A stretch of DNA of 64,000 bases from Cristatella mucedo (taxonomy: Eukaryota; Bryozoa; Phylactolaemata; Cristatellidae): positions 4,435,001 to 4,499,000 of the forward strand of contig WPIO01000009.1 of NCBI GenBank assembly GCA_009760855.2, written 5' to 3'. The notes beneath the pieces were generated by a model. It searched no databases. It saw only the letters and a program-made list of their open reading frames with translations, and had not been told where the DNA came from. Positions 1 through 22,800 of the stretch are shown here, piece by piece. The position numbers were made by a program, and so were the translations under genes. Numbering within the stretch: position 1 is the stretch's first letter; each line of letters starts with the position of its first letter.

Positions 1-789
1 GTGAACGAGCATTCTCACTTTCAGTTTGCATGTTCTATTTTCTCATAGCACCAATACGTTTCTGACTGTAACTCGGTAACTCCGCAATGCCACCAGGACC
101 AAGCGGTTTTGCACTGGGAGTTTCCTATAGCACACGCCAAGCCTAGATGACTAAATTTCGACGCTCATTCTGCATGCGGATAAAGTCGAAGACGATCAGA
201 GTGCGATTTGTGCAAGCTCGCATCAGCAGGAACATCAGCAAGAGCATCAAGCACGAGTCATCGGCAGGCAAAGTCGCCGCCCAAGAGCAAGCCGGCAAGT
301 TGGCAGGGGGGGCTGACATGAGACCATACCGCGAATGCGGCTTTGCTATCCTTCGATGGGCTGCCGCCGCCGTGCCTGGATGGACTGCCTGTACCCTTTG
401 GCTGCAGACGTGCGTACACATCCTGAAACGAGGAGAACCACGCGAATGTGACAGCAAGATGAGGTTAGGACGAGACGAAGACAAACCACTAGTTCAATGG
501 GGGAGAGCTCATGGGATCGGCGCAGTATCAGTACACAAAGCGAATTGCTCTCGTCTGCCGATGGCCAGGGAGCCAATCGATCTGTGCTCGTGCACGGCGT
601 CTTACTCGCACAGCACCGCCGCCGCCGGGGCCCCCCCCACCTGCACCACGGAACTCATGCGGAGCAGCTCACTCTTCGCTCACACGATCGCTCTTGAGCG
701 CAGCATGGGCACGGAATGCGTGCCTGGAGTGCGCCATACAGAGAACTCACGGGCACAGCACGGGCTGCAATCGTGCAAACCTGCTACTA

Positions 790-895
790 ACACTAATCAG
801 TTGCTATGCTTTCTATCCAGCTTATGCGAGTGCCTAGAAAGAGATTTGGTTCGTGCTCAGGCGATAGAAAAATGAGCTGCTATTCTATTATTAAT
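790..895 (+). mobile_element. LINE-B 3' tail remnant
   Basis: Contains CTTTCTATCCAGC, then GTGCCTAGAAAGAGATTTGG and an ATT-rich end, the repeated LINE-B/SINE1-type tail. Most of the 242-codon open frame at 147-875 ends in this repeat and is not credible as a gene. Confidence 0.6.
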
Positions 896-1850
896 TACCA
901 TAAGTCGGTTAACCGTAAGCCGGATGTATACAGCCTTACAAACCTAAAAGTTAAGATGCTACTGGAAGAAAAGAAAAAACATCGTATGTCACCCTCGGGA
1001 GTTGAACCGGTGACGCTGCAACCAGAGGTGAGAGCCATACCGAGTTGCCCATCACCATCGATGCCCTCTCTGATTTTCTTTCTCTACTAACAGGCTGGCA
1101 GGGAAGCAAAGGACGGGAAGCTGCTATAACGGCAACAACCCCACAGCAGGTGCAGCAGTGGCCACTGCCCTTGGAGCAGTCTGACACTCAACGAGCGTCA
1201 CGTGGTTGCCTGGTCACCTGATCGCCGGGCTGGTGTTTCTACTGTCACGCAATGTAATGAAGTCTGTCAGGTGAGTGCGCAAGGCCGTGTCGGCTCTTTA
1301 ACAAAAATGGCACAGAGCAAATGTGCATCCCATTCAGCGAGTTAATGGTTTGGGGACTGCCAGTGTCCTCTCGAGTTTCCAGCCAGAACACTGGAATGGC
1401 CCTTCTGAAACGATCGCTCTCTATAAGCAAACCGGCACCACTCACAGTTAGAATAGTAGACTGCTCGACAGCCCTCCACAGGACTCGAGCCCTGCGGGAT
1501 AAGTAAAAAGGCCTGGGTAGAGATTAAAGTTCCTTAAAAATCTATGCAAACTAACTAATCTGTATCTTCGGTGCTATCCGAGCAAAGCGCTGTGGCCACT
1601 GACTGGCAGTCGAGTAAAAACGACCGACGAGCAAAATGGCGGTGGGCCAGTGTCAGCGAACTCACGCACTCTTCCATTGGGCAGATCATCGCCACGCGCC
1701 AGGAGCTCCGCAGCAAAACTCGCTCGCACTTCAGCAAGGAGGAGGCGACTCCCACGAGGAAGCCTTTGCGTGGAAGCCGGATGCCCGCAATACCGAGTTC
1801 GACGGGGCATACAGAGCTGAAGTAGCCACTTTGCGAACGACCGCAAAATG

Positions 1851-1901
1851 CTAGGACACGCTCGTGGCTCGGACACGCTCGTGGCTAGGACACGCTCGCC
1901 G
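1851..1901. repeat. 17-bp tandem repeat, three units
   Basis: Three consecutive units of CTAGGACACGCTCGTGG with one substitution in unit two and two near the end of unit three. It directly precedes the hAT element. Confidence 0.9.
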
Positions 1902-1933
1902 GCAGCCGGCCGCAGGCGCCAGATCCACTAGGC

Positions 1934-2124
1934 CAGCGGCTCTCAACCTGCGGGTTGCGACCCCTCTGGGGGTCGAACGACCCTTTCACAGGGGCCGCTT
2001 GAGATTATCGGAAAAAATGCATTTCCACATTTTGCAGACGGTAATTTTATGGTTGGGGGTCGCCACAACATGGGGAACTGTGTCAAAGGGTCGCGGCAGT
2101 AGGACGGTTGACAAGTGCACAGTG
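1934..2124 (+). mobile_element. non-autonomous hAT element, SPIN/OposCharlie-like
   Basis: Begins CAGCGGCTCTCAACCTG and continues with the GGGGGTCGAACGACCC and CCTTTCACAGGGG blocks, then TTTTATGGTTGGGGGTC, GCCACAACATGGGGAACTG and AAAGGGTCGCGGCAGTAGGA before a damaged 3' inverted repeat. These blocks match, from memory, the ends of the SPIN/Charlie group of hAT transposons. It is flanked by CACTAGGC (1926-1933) and CACTAGGG (2125-2132), a 7/8 match to an 8-bp hAT target duplication. At about 190 bp it can only be a MITE-like internal-deletion derivative with no transposase. Confidence 0.82.
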
Positions 2125-2142
2125 CACTAGGGTGCAAGCCTG

Positions 2143-2428
2143 GTTTCTTACGCAACGACATCTACTCTCCAACTGCCGACTATGGCACATCTTTTTCAGC
2201 GGTCCTGAACTGCTACTTCTATGCTACTCACTACCTCAACTGCTCTCCTAACTCTGCTATGCTTCCCACTTTCTCTTTGTTTCGTGAGACGAAGTCTGTT
2301 GGCTACCGAATGCGTACCGAAAGCCGCTTAGGCTGTGAGTGCGCTATACAAAACTCTCCTGCGTAACACCCACGTGGTCTTTATGACTTTGTGGAGTTAC
2401 TGAAGGAGATACATTACATTACATTTCG
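2143..2428 (+). mobile_element. LINE-A 3' end
   Basis: Truncated copy from TTACGCAACGACATCTACTC through CTCAACTGCTCTCCT and GTGCGCTATACAAAACTCTC to GGAGATACATTACATTACAT. It is the 3' end of the LINE whose C-terminal coding part is best seen at 23.95-24.87 kb. The tail is an ATTAC repeat rather than poly(A). Confidence 0.85.
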
Positions 2429-2662
2429 GTGGAGGAGCCACGGTGGCAGAAGCGAGCCGACTCCCATCTGGCAGCCTGGGAGTGGGGCTTTGCAAATGAT
2501 CGGCGTAACGTTAGTCAGCAGCAACGACACGACGAGTTCGCTGCAATTTGTCAAACCACGGGCACAATCAGCCCTACCTCTCTCTATTGGCAGGCCGGCG
2601 ATTTGACGGCCTCCGGAAGCAGATAGGCAACAGCACCGGAAGCGGTGCGAGCGCAAGCATAC

Positions 2663-14156
<11,494 letters not shown>

Positions 14157-14159
14157 GCT

Positions 14160-14760
14160 TCGCAGCAGATCAGCGCCGGCAGTGTCACCACGCGAACAGA
14201 CACCTGGAGCTGGCTGCTGCAAAGAATCCGCGGGCCACGGTCAGGTGGTGGCAGAGCGGAGCGTCGGGGCTCTTGACCCACCAGGGGTGGTGGCGGCAGC
14301 AGCGAGCCCCTTTACAGCAAGCGGCAACTGTCAGCAGCTGTCTGCGTGCATGCGTGCACTGGCCAACGGGAGCCTCGGTCGGGGCAGTGCTGCACGGCGA
14401 GCCCCGTCGTGGTATGTGGAGAACGAGAAGGGAACGAGAAAGAACGCTGCGCGCAGGTCAAACCAAGCGCTCGCGTCAACGAGGCCGGGTGCAAGTGTGT
14501 GTAGCGGAGAACGTGTGCGACAGGCGTGGTGCAGGTGTGCGCAGCGCAGCGATGGGGCTTTCGTCTCGCAGCACGAGCCAGGCCAATGCCAAACACTGCA
14601 TCACCTCGGAGAACACTTTCAGCAGAGCAAGTGGAGGGCCGATAAAGCTGCCGGCGGCGGCGCATTCTTCCGGCCATTGCTAGGAGGCACTGCTGCAGCT
14701 CTCTCTCTCTCTCTCACACACTCTCTCTCGCTCTCTCTCTCTCTCCCTCTCAGTGACCTT
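14160..14760. other. GC/CpG-rich sequence 5' of coronin
   Basis: Lies immediately upstream of the coronin start and is CpG-richer than most of the window, ending in TC/CACT simple repeats at 14700-14750. It could hold the coronin promoter and 5' UTR; no TATA box or conserved protein frame was recognised. Confidence 0.35.
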
Positions 14761-15171
14761 TGTGGCGATCTAGAAGATTGCTTCTCTAGGCTCCACGTCA
14801 GCAAAAGATAGATCTCGATAGTTCATCTCCAAGTCTAAGAAGACCACTGGCCTGCAAGAACCTCTAACAACTGCTTTCTTTCTGTGATGTTCAGATTTGC
14901 TGCTGCCATGCACAAATAACATACTAAACTAGCTTGGACCCGTGAAAAATCCCACAAACCTTAAAACTTTGCTTAGAAAGTCGGGCCTATCTATGCATGT
15001 TCCTTGCTTACCAAAGACACTCGCAGCACGACTTCCGGTCAGTCACGCTCCCTCTGGCAGCTTCCAGCACACCAACTCAGCCGGTCCAAGCTGAAGCTGG
15101 GACAAGTGACAGTCGTCACTTGGGGCGACAGCAAAGGGGATCGCAATTCAGAGAGCTCAGAGAGCTGCTGA

Positions 15172-15414
15172 AACGAAATGAGCTCAAGCCGCTAGAATGC
15201 TACGGTCTCCTTTTGACCAACCCTTGTAAGTTTATAGCCCTTTATAGGCCTATAGCCTATTAAAGGTTTATAAGCATTTATAGCCCAAGGACTCGACGAA
15301 AAATGAAATGAGCTAAGCTGCTGCGCAGCTATGGCCATCCTTTTCGGAACCCTACATGAATCATATACATTTATAACCATATAAAAGTTTTATAAGCGTT
15401 TATAATCCTCTAAG
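15172..15414. repeat. diverged tandem duplication of about 120 bp
   Basis: Two consecutive blocks share ACGAAATGAGCTCAAGCCGCT versus ATGAAATGAGCTAAGCTGCT openings, TCCTTTT(C/G) middles and TTTATA-rich ends with AAGCATTTATAGCC versus AAGCGTTTATAATCC. Confidence 0.7.
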
Positions 15415-15559
15415 CAGATGTGACGTCAGTGGCTGGACAGCATACTAACTAACAAACAGACTAACAAACCTAGTTCATTATAGGGGTAGATATGTGCTTA
15501 GCCTTAGGTCTTGTTCCTTCATCCTTCAAAACGCCTGCTATTGTGGCCACTCATTACGA

Positions 15560-15790
15560 AGGTAACACTATACTAGGAGAATGCAAGCCATTTCCGCTCA
15601 CTCTTCCAACTGCCGTCCATAACAAATGCACTGGAACGACTAGTGGCAGACCAGCTTACACTCTGAAGTCAAACTTCGAACCTAGAAAGTCAGTTCCAGT
15701 CAGGTTGTAAAGCTAATCACTTCATAGAGCCAACATTGCTTAAGGTGTATTGAGACCTTCTCGGCAATGCAGAGCTAGGTAGTCTGTCGA
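15560..15790 (+). mobile_element. LINE-B RT N-terminal fragment
   Basis: Frames read ...NFEPRKS and, after CAGGTTGTAAAGCTAATCAC, ANHxIE..LLKVY, matching 59.06-59.18 kb and the FxxxHSxETAL block at the RT start. Truncated and frameshifted. Confidence 0.6.
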
Positions 15791-15879
15791 ATTTTTAAAT
15801 TAAATATTACTTTTTTAAATTAAACTCAATTTCAAACATGAGGTGCACTTATTCGTTTTCAGTTCCATGTTTTCCTTTC

Positions 15880-16161
15880 GTGCGTGTCTGCGCGCGTGTC
15901 TGCGCGCGTGTCTGCGCGCGTGTCTGCGCGCGTGTCTGCGCGCGTGTCTGCGCGCGTGTCTGCGCGCGTGTCTGCGCGCGTGTGGGCGCGTCTCTGCGCG
16001 CGTGTCGGCGCGCGAGTCTGCACGCGTGACTGCGCGTCTGCGCGTGTCTGCGCGCGTGTCTGCGCGCGTGTCTGCGCGCGTGTCTGCGCGCGTGTCTGCG
16101 CGCGTGTCTGCGCGCGTGTCTGCGCGCGTGTCTGCGCGCGTGTCTGCGCGCGTGTCTGTGT
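15880..16161. repeat. 12-bp CpG-rich minisatellite
   Basis: About 22 units of TGCGCGCGTGTC, degenerate in the centre (16,000-16,045). It is almost entirely alternating purine-pyrimidine. The CARV, SARV and TRAD repeat proteins in several frames are by-products. Confidence 0.97.
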
Positions 16162-16674
16162 GAAAACTGTGTGGTCCCTTTCCATTGGTCAGGACCAGCA
16201 AGTGAATCAACAGTGAATCAACTGTGACGTCCATTTTACCGGACGTGCACGCAAGAAGCGTACACTCAAATATAAGCAGATTGATTATTACGGGCACATT
16301 TGCAGTCGAGCCGAGCAGAGCTGCCAGCTGCAGTGAATCCATCGCAGGGCAAGCTCTGCAAACGTGAAGCTCTAAGCTGCGCTTGCAGGACAGACAGCGG
16401 AGTGCACTTACGCAATCGTCAAGGTGGCGACAAGGCTAATTGGCTGGCGCTGCTTGGCTGCCTGTGGGAGCACTCACTACATGCCGCCACCGCTCCTAGT
16501 CAAACGTCGTCGCTGCAGCCGCAGGTCTTTCAGCTTCCTGCAATCATGAGGCACTCTGAGAAATAAGCGAGAAGCAGCAAGCGCCTGCCAGCAAGAGGCT
16601 TGGGTCGCCCTTGTCACAAAAGAGAGAACCAAGCACAGGCACCGAGCACAGTTGCCAGGCTGCAGAGGTGGCGG

Positions 16675-16744
16675 TAGATGCACAGCAGCTCGAAAGCAGG
16701 CCAGATGCAGCGCCCTGTGGCCACTGCATCTGGCCTGCATCTAC
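16675..16744. repeat. perfect 15-bp hairpin with outer arms
   Basis: GCAGGCCAGATGCAG (16696-16710) and CTGCATCTGGCCTGC (16724-16738) with a 13-base loop. A further 9-bp pair, GTAGATGCA (16675-16683) and TGCATCTAC (16736-16744), overlaps the stem. Confidence 0.9.
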
Positions 16745-17928
16745 ACACAGCTTCTGCATCCACAGCTCGGCCGAAGCAAATCATCGGCCGGCAGTGCAGG
16801 CCCTCGGCCACCGCAAAGCGCCAGCTTCCCACCAGCCAGCCAGCCCACTTAGTATGAGCTACTGCCGATTCTTCTCCTTGACCGTGCACTCAACCCCTCC
16901 CCCATATTTAGGCTTCCTTCTGACTGCTCTCCGAGGCTTGGGGTGAATCACTCTGAGGAGGACCGCGTCAGATTCACGACCATTCGCTGCCCAGCCGTGC
17001 TGATCACCGACACTCAGAATCAGCAGCTCTGCTAAATGAACAAGGAGCCATCAGCAAAGGATGGTAGGTAGACATATTTGCGTCTGTTCACGGTTCAGCT
17101 GACACTGAGAACGGCTGCACAACTGCCGTGATACGTAAGCCACGAGATGTTCCCCACCCCATTCCAGAGATTCTAGAGTTGCATCTCACACCATGAGTTT
17201 GCGCCGCCGAATAGGGGGTACCTTCAAATGCAAGACACCCCAAGCCTCCTTGCGTTCTGAAAGCCACCTCGCATCACCAACACTGCCGTCGGAATGCAGG
17301 CAGGGGCACCAAGCAGCCAGTGCCACGACCTTCCTTTTGCGCCGGACATTCGGCTTCACAGACGAGTCGCACCGACAAACAATCTCTGTCTCTCTGTCTC
17401 TCCCTCACTCTCCCTCTCCCCCTCCCTCCCTCCCTCTCTCTCTCCCTCCCTCCCTGTCTCTCTCTCACCTTAGACATCAGGCCACGACGCACCACAAGAC
17501 AGCCAGGTCAACTGTGTGCGCTACAGCTACGGGATAGCCAAGCAGCTCAGCCGAGCAGCTCGACATTCTCGAGCATTCGATCGATTGCTCACTTCTCGAT
17601 GGCACCAATCAGGAGCCACTGTCCTTCGCCCTTCGGCTGCCGCCTATCACTCACGCCCACTAATCCCATGCAATGACGCTCCCTCCTGCAGCTGCCGACC
17701 ATGCCGCCTACTTCCCTGCAATCCTTGCACTGCTGCACATTTAAGCATGCACGCAAACCAGCGTGCATACGTGCACGTGCGCATGTGTGCACGGGTGTGT
17801 AGAAATGCCAGACCACAGAGCTAGCAGCCCAGAACGTCAGGCCACCAGCAATGATGTGCTTGTCACGCTAGACACAGCACCTCCGCTGACCGCTTGTCCA
17901 ACTCGGCTGATAAACCGTCTATCTACGT

Positions 17929-18079
17929 GCTGGTCTGGCCCAGTGGTTAAGGCGGTCGCCCGGTCCGAGGTCAAGGTGAAAGTATTTAATGACCGAGGTC
18001 GTGGGCTCGAGCCCCAAGGCATATGTGAAGTAAAACTGAATAGAGATTCAAGCTATCTTTTAGCACCAACTAAATGAAT
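17929..18079 (+). mobile_element. SINE1 copy (long-head subtype)
   Basis: Starts GCTGGTCTGGCCCAGTGGTT, with GTATTTAATGACCGAGG and GTCGTGGGCTCGAGCCCC, ending GAATAGAGATTCAAGC and a diverged tail. Full length. Confidence 0.85.
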
Positions 18080-18719
18080 AATATTTACACTATACATTTA
18101 CTTTGTTTGCAATCTGCCGAGCTACCGAGAGCAGTCGCCCTTTAACTCCCTCGGTTGCAGAACTTTGCCGAAGCGACTACTCAATGCATTGCAGCTCCGC
18201 GCTCGCTCGCTGCTGCTGCAGTAGCTCTCACCAAACTCGATTCTCTACAGGCAGCATGCAGCAGGACATCTAGGGCCATCATTTATGGCACCAGCAAACA
18301 CAGACAGTCGCCTGTCAGAGCTCGGTCCCTTGGCCCACGGGGCTGGCACAGCGAGCCAGGCAGGCAGGCAGTGCTGCAGGAGCCAAAGGTGGAGGGAGTC
18401 TTTCTGGCAGCACCTACTTCATCTCCCATCCCGAGCTGCGATGTGGGACTGGATATTTGGCAGCACCTGCTGCATGCTACCTCTGGCGGCAGCGCCACAG
18501 GCACTTGCCCAGTAAACCGACGAGACAGCACGGGACGGCACGAGACAGCTGCTCGAGATCTTGGGCAGCCGCCGGGCGCACCCAGCGCCATCTTTTAGCT
18601 TTCTTTGTTTTGGCTGGACCCCCGGCAGCGGACGAGTCCGGTATTCTAGAGTACAAGCACGGCTACTGGCACCACAGTAGCTCTTGGCTTGGATTAGATT
18701 ATGTTACAAGCGTTCTGCA

Positions 18720-18721
18720 CT

Positions 18722-18798
<77 letters not shown>
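18720..18798. repeat. GA microsatellite
   Basis: About 78 bp of uninterrupted GA. Confidence 0.97.
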
Positions 18799-18801
<3 letters not shown>

Positions 18802-19895
18802 AGGTATGCCAGTCCGGTGGCCAGCAGAGCACCGGCATAACCGGAGGACGCACACCGTGGCTATGTGGTGAAACTAAGAGGAAGGTGTCGGCATTCAAAG
18901 ATGGCCCCTGCCTTGGGGGTGGCTAGCTTTCGGAGTGGTCCCACCGTCGTCGTCGGAAGGAGGGCAAAGTCGATCGAAGGCAAGAATTGTTTAGCCTCTC
19001 ACTGCCAGCTCTTTACTGCGCTTCGAGCGCGCACACTCAGGCACAGAGCAGCACTGTCCAGCGCTGGACACTGATGCAATGTGGCACCTACAAGCAACTC
19101 TACTGTTATACGCATGCCTCACGACCACCACACGGTGGGAGCTCTACACAGAGCACTCAGCAGTTCCTGGGCTGCTATAGCAAAGCCATGAAACATGCTA
19201 CTGCCACTGCTGTTCAAGAGCAGAAAAGCGTGCAGGAAAGCATTCCAGCGAAGCTACACTAGCAATTGTCAGCGGCCGCCGAGTCCTAGCCGAGCAGACC
19301 GTGCACGGGAGTGTACAATGTGAGCTGCTGAACGAACAGTTCTTGACGGCAAGACGACAAATTGCGCAACGCTGAGATGTGCAGCACAAACTCCTCGTCC
19401 TCCTCCACACCACCCCAGCGGCTGGTGCCGACGGTGGTCGGTCGGCTGGTCGGTAACCCACCTGGAAACTATCATTTAATGCAGGCCACCTATTAGCTGA
19501 GCACTCGAGAAAAGGCCAATTCACCAAGCGCAACCGACATCTTTCGACAAGCCGGAAACCTGGGTTGCGATGACACGTTGCGGTCGTCGCCGTGTTATTG
19601 TAACTGAGGACATTTCGGCGCTATTTAGCATTTTCGAAGCCGATGGTCTGGCACCCGACAGAGTGCTCAGAGCCAGAGTTGCCGCGAGGAGGAAAGTGAC
19701 TGGAAAATAGGCTGCTGGGGCCACGCCCCAGCCACCTCCGGCAGCGAGGCTGCCTTCGCAGCTCAACCCTGCCGCAGCCTCAGTTCTGCTCTCGACAAGA
19801 CAGAGCGCTAGGCCTATCAATTCGCCACCAGAGCAAAGCAGCTGCCTGCGATCGCTGGCAGCGCTGGCTGCAGAGAAGCTGGAGGATAAGAGGTT

Positions 19896-19967
19896 TCCAT
19901 GGCTATCAGCTGATTGGCTTCCAGGGCTATCAGCTGATTGGCTTCCAGGGCTATCAGCTGATTGGCT
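19896..19967. repeat. 24-bp tandem repeat, three units
   Basis: Three copies of TCCAGGGCTATCAGCTGATT plus GGCT; the first has one substitution. It runs straight into a short GCT run. Each unit contains the palindrome ATCAGCTGAT. Confidence 0.95.
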
Positions 19968-20519
19968 GCTGCTGCTGCTGAGGCACTTTCTGCATCATCC
20001 TAGGATGTAGAGCACATGAACAATCGTCTCTGCACTGTGCTGCCCACGGTACATCCATCCGTAGATGTTCAGCCATGACGGCTGAGGAAAAGAGGGCGCG
20101 TTTGATGCACACCTAAGCAGCCCGACGACACGTGCAAGCGCAGCGCCTGCTGCCAAGCTTCGGATCGAGTCGACCGACGTGGATTCTCTAGTGCCGCCGG
20201 CAGCCTATGAAGGCAGGCGTCTAGCGATGCCCCTGCGACCCGGGACAGGATCGCCAATTCCCATTATCTCCATGAGGCATCGTGTATGCGCACACATGCT
20301 TGGCCATTAAGGGTGGAAGGAAGTGTCGGAAGTCGGCAGCTTTTCTATTTCCTCACTCTGCTGCTGCTGCATGTCCAACAAGTATGACAGCCAGGAGATT
20401 TCGACCTATGGCTCGCATAAATGGTAACTCAACCCATAAAACGTCTAGATCTGTGGGCATGCATTAAATGCTCCAAAGGCAAGAAGTGTAGCCGTAACTT
20501 TGCTCTCCTCCGTGTTAAC

Positions 20520-20945
20520 AATGGCAATGATGATGGGAATGTCATTGCCCTAGCTCGGCTAGATCTGTCAGCTGCCTTCGACACCATCGATCACGATGTT
20601 CTACTTGAACGATTGAGAACGACGATCGGTCTGGCAGATGAGGCACTGGCGTGGTTTAATCGTACTTGTCTGATCGTATTTAATCTGTGTCGTGTGGAGG
20701 TCAGGTCCCACACACAAGACGGGTCACCGGTGGAGTCCCTCAACGGTCTGTATTTGGTCCCTTGCTGTTCTCCATTTATACTCAACCTCTGGGAAAAGTA
20801 ATTTAGGCCCATGGAATGGGATATCACTTGTATGCTGACGATACTCAGCTGTATTTTTCATTCAAACCGTCGGAATCTGCTGCAGCAACTGAGAAACTGA
20901 ATGCTTGCCTTGCCGACATTCGATCCTGGATGTCGGAAAACTTCA
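20520..20945 (+). mobile_element. LINE reverse transcriptase palm fragment
   Basis: Frames give IALARLDLSAAFDTIDHDVLL (RT motif A region), a GVPQ-like segment, and YHLYADDTQLYFSFKPSES with an intact YADD catalytic box, then KLNACLADIRSWMSENF. CR1/L2-type non-LTR element, with frameshifts between blocks. Confidence 0.88.
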
Positions 20946-22085
20946 GTGGATGGAGTGCTGCCTCTTGAACACTGATTGAAATGTTTCTGATATTTCATTT
21001 TTTCAATATGTTCAACCAGCTGCATAGCAACAATTTTTTCAAGAATATTTGACAAGAAAAGAAGAAGAGAAACTGGGCGATAGTTTGCAAGGACCTCTGT
21101 ATCTAATCCAAGCTTTTAAAGTATGGGTCTAACGATTGCCGATTTGAAGGACTTGGGGATGACTCATTTTACCAAAGAAACATTTATAAATCTCGGTTAT
21201 GGCAGGCCTAACTAAGTTGGTCTGCCAGTGGAGACCACAGAGATGATGGTATAGGGTCTTCAGGAGACGAGCTCTTTTTGCTAGACCTTATTAAGGTAGC
21301 CATATCGCATGCAGAAACCTCGGAAAACCTTTGAAGGAAGGTCACAGGTTGTGATTCCAAAATCGCTTTAGTCGGAGGGGGTTTATGGAGGCACGAATGT
21401 GCACAGTTTTTTCAGTAAAGAAGGCTGACAACTTTTCGGCTGAGTCGTTAATATCTGGGGAGTTGGACGTCACAGCATTGGCCAGTAAATGGTTTACTGT
21501 CTTATAAATCTGCTTAGAGTCCGACTGGCAGGAATTCAGTTTTCGAGTGAAAAAAAGAAGCCCTGGCTTTTTTAAACTTCTGGGTGTAAATTCGAAGGAA
21601 TTCTTTGAAATTGACTAGATCTGCATCAGACCCCGATTTCTTAAAACGACGTTCAAGTCTGCGCTTAACCCAGCGCATCTTTAGGAGTTTTTAGTAAATT
21701 TAAAGGAATCTCCACGACTCTGTACACGGATAGAATGAACGGGAGCATACTTATCAAGAGTACTCCTGAGTGTCAGTGTCATGTTCACTACACCAGTGAG
21801 GGTATCGAGGCTGCCGGTCGAGTCTGAATACAGATCAAGATGACCTGCACTGCAAACACATTTCAAAAGTTTGTCTATGTTAATGCTTTGTAAGTTACAT
21901 CGCTTGACAAGTTCGACATTACCCTGTACGTACAAGGGAGCAGCAACAGTAAACCAGACAGAACAATGATCTGAGAGGGTCAGTGGGCACACCACAAGGT
22001 CAGTGGGGAGGACATCCTTAGTGATCTCGAGATTTAGAATATGGCCACCGGTGGCGTGGGTGGTATTAACTATTATGTTAAACCA
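20945..22085 (-). mobile_element. LINE EN C-terminus to RT N-terminus, opposite strand
   Basis: Minus-strand frames: GHILNLEITKDVLPTDLVV, LTLSDHCSVWFTVAAPLY (EN-type SDH motif), then linker and, at 21055-20950, ILEKIVAMQLVEHIEKMK typical of the RT start. It joins head-on to the plus-strand palm fragment. A homologous segment lies at 27.01-27.36 kb. Confidence 0.82.
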
Positions 22086-22330
22086 AACCAAAATGAATGT
22101 TTCTCTTTCTGTAACTCCACAAAAGACCATGTGGGTGTTATGCAGGAGAGTTTTGTATAGTGCACTCACAGCCTAAGCAGCTTTCGGTACACATTCGGTA
22201 GCCTACAGACTTCGTCTCACGCAACAAAGAGAAAGTGGGAAGCTTAGCAGAGTCAGGAGAGCAGTTGAGGTAGTGAGTAGCATGCAAGTAGCAGCTCAGG
22301 ACCGCTGAAAAGGATCCGCTGAAACCTCAG
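22086..22330 (-). mobile_element. LINE-A 3' end, truncated
   Basis: CTGTAACTCCACAAAAGACC, ATGTGGGTGTTATGCAGGAG, then GTCTCACGCAACAAAGAGAAA in reverse orientation, ending in a short duplicated GAACCGCTGAAAA stretch. Confidence 0.8.
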
Positions 22331-22554
22331 AACCGCTGAAAAAGATAATTCGTCTGCAACTGTTGTAAGAATTCAGCAGCTCATCTTGTCTTGTTGTCAA
22401 CGGCATAGGGGGCTGCATCACACCACTTGTGCTCGGAGCTTAGTAGCTCCATATCAGGCATAGAATCGACTTCAAGATCCTTGCTCTTACAAGGTCACTC
22501 CACTGGCTGTGTACACCAGACCTCCTTGCTTCTCCAGTGTGCTCTGACACCAAC

Positions 22555-22800
22555 TCAATGCTCAGAAGCTAGTCAACTCACTGTCCCTTGCAACGAATTG
22601 AAATTATTTGATGATCTTGTGTACTTGGTCAGCTCATATGCAACGAAAGTCTGGAACTCGCTTTCGGCTACTGTCGCTTACCTGCAGCGACCCCCTCAGA
22701 CGTCTGCAAGCGATTCAAAAATCAGCAGCTTGTCTGATTTGTAGTTGCATAACAGCGGCACGAGCACACGCAAGCACGAGCACAAGCGTGCACGCACCTA
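22555..22800 (+). mobile_element. 3' coding end of another LINE copy
   Basis: Plus frame reads SYATKVWNSLSATVAYL, comparable to the (A/P)xxWNSLPxxVR block at the end of CR1/L2 ORF2. The family is unresolved. Confidence 0.5.

Noticed and set aside
147-875. 242-codon plus open frame near the left edge
   Set aside because: No family motif, composition like random frame, and its last part is a LINE-B tail (GTGCCTAGAAAGAGATTTGG).
960-1060. tRNA-like sequence on minus with GGTTCAACTCC
   Set aside because: A-box match is poor; could be an old SINE head but too weak to annotate.
1571-1854. Plus frames with a coiled-coil look (HEEAFAWKPDARNTEFDG; RQELRSKTRSHFSKEE) as the coronin coil
   Set aside because: Wrong strand for coronin, and two frames look equally plausible.
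15815-16342. 175-codon TRADTRAD frame
   Set aside because: Product of the 12-bp minisatellite; similar repeat proteins appear in other frames.
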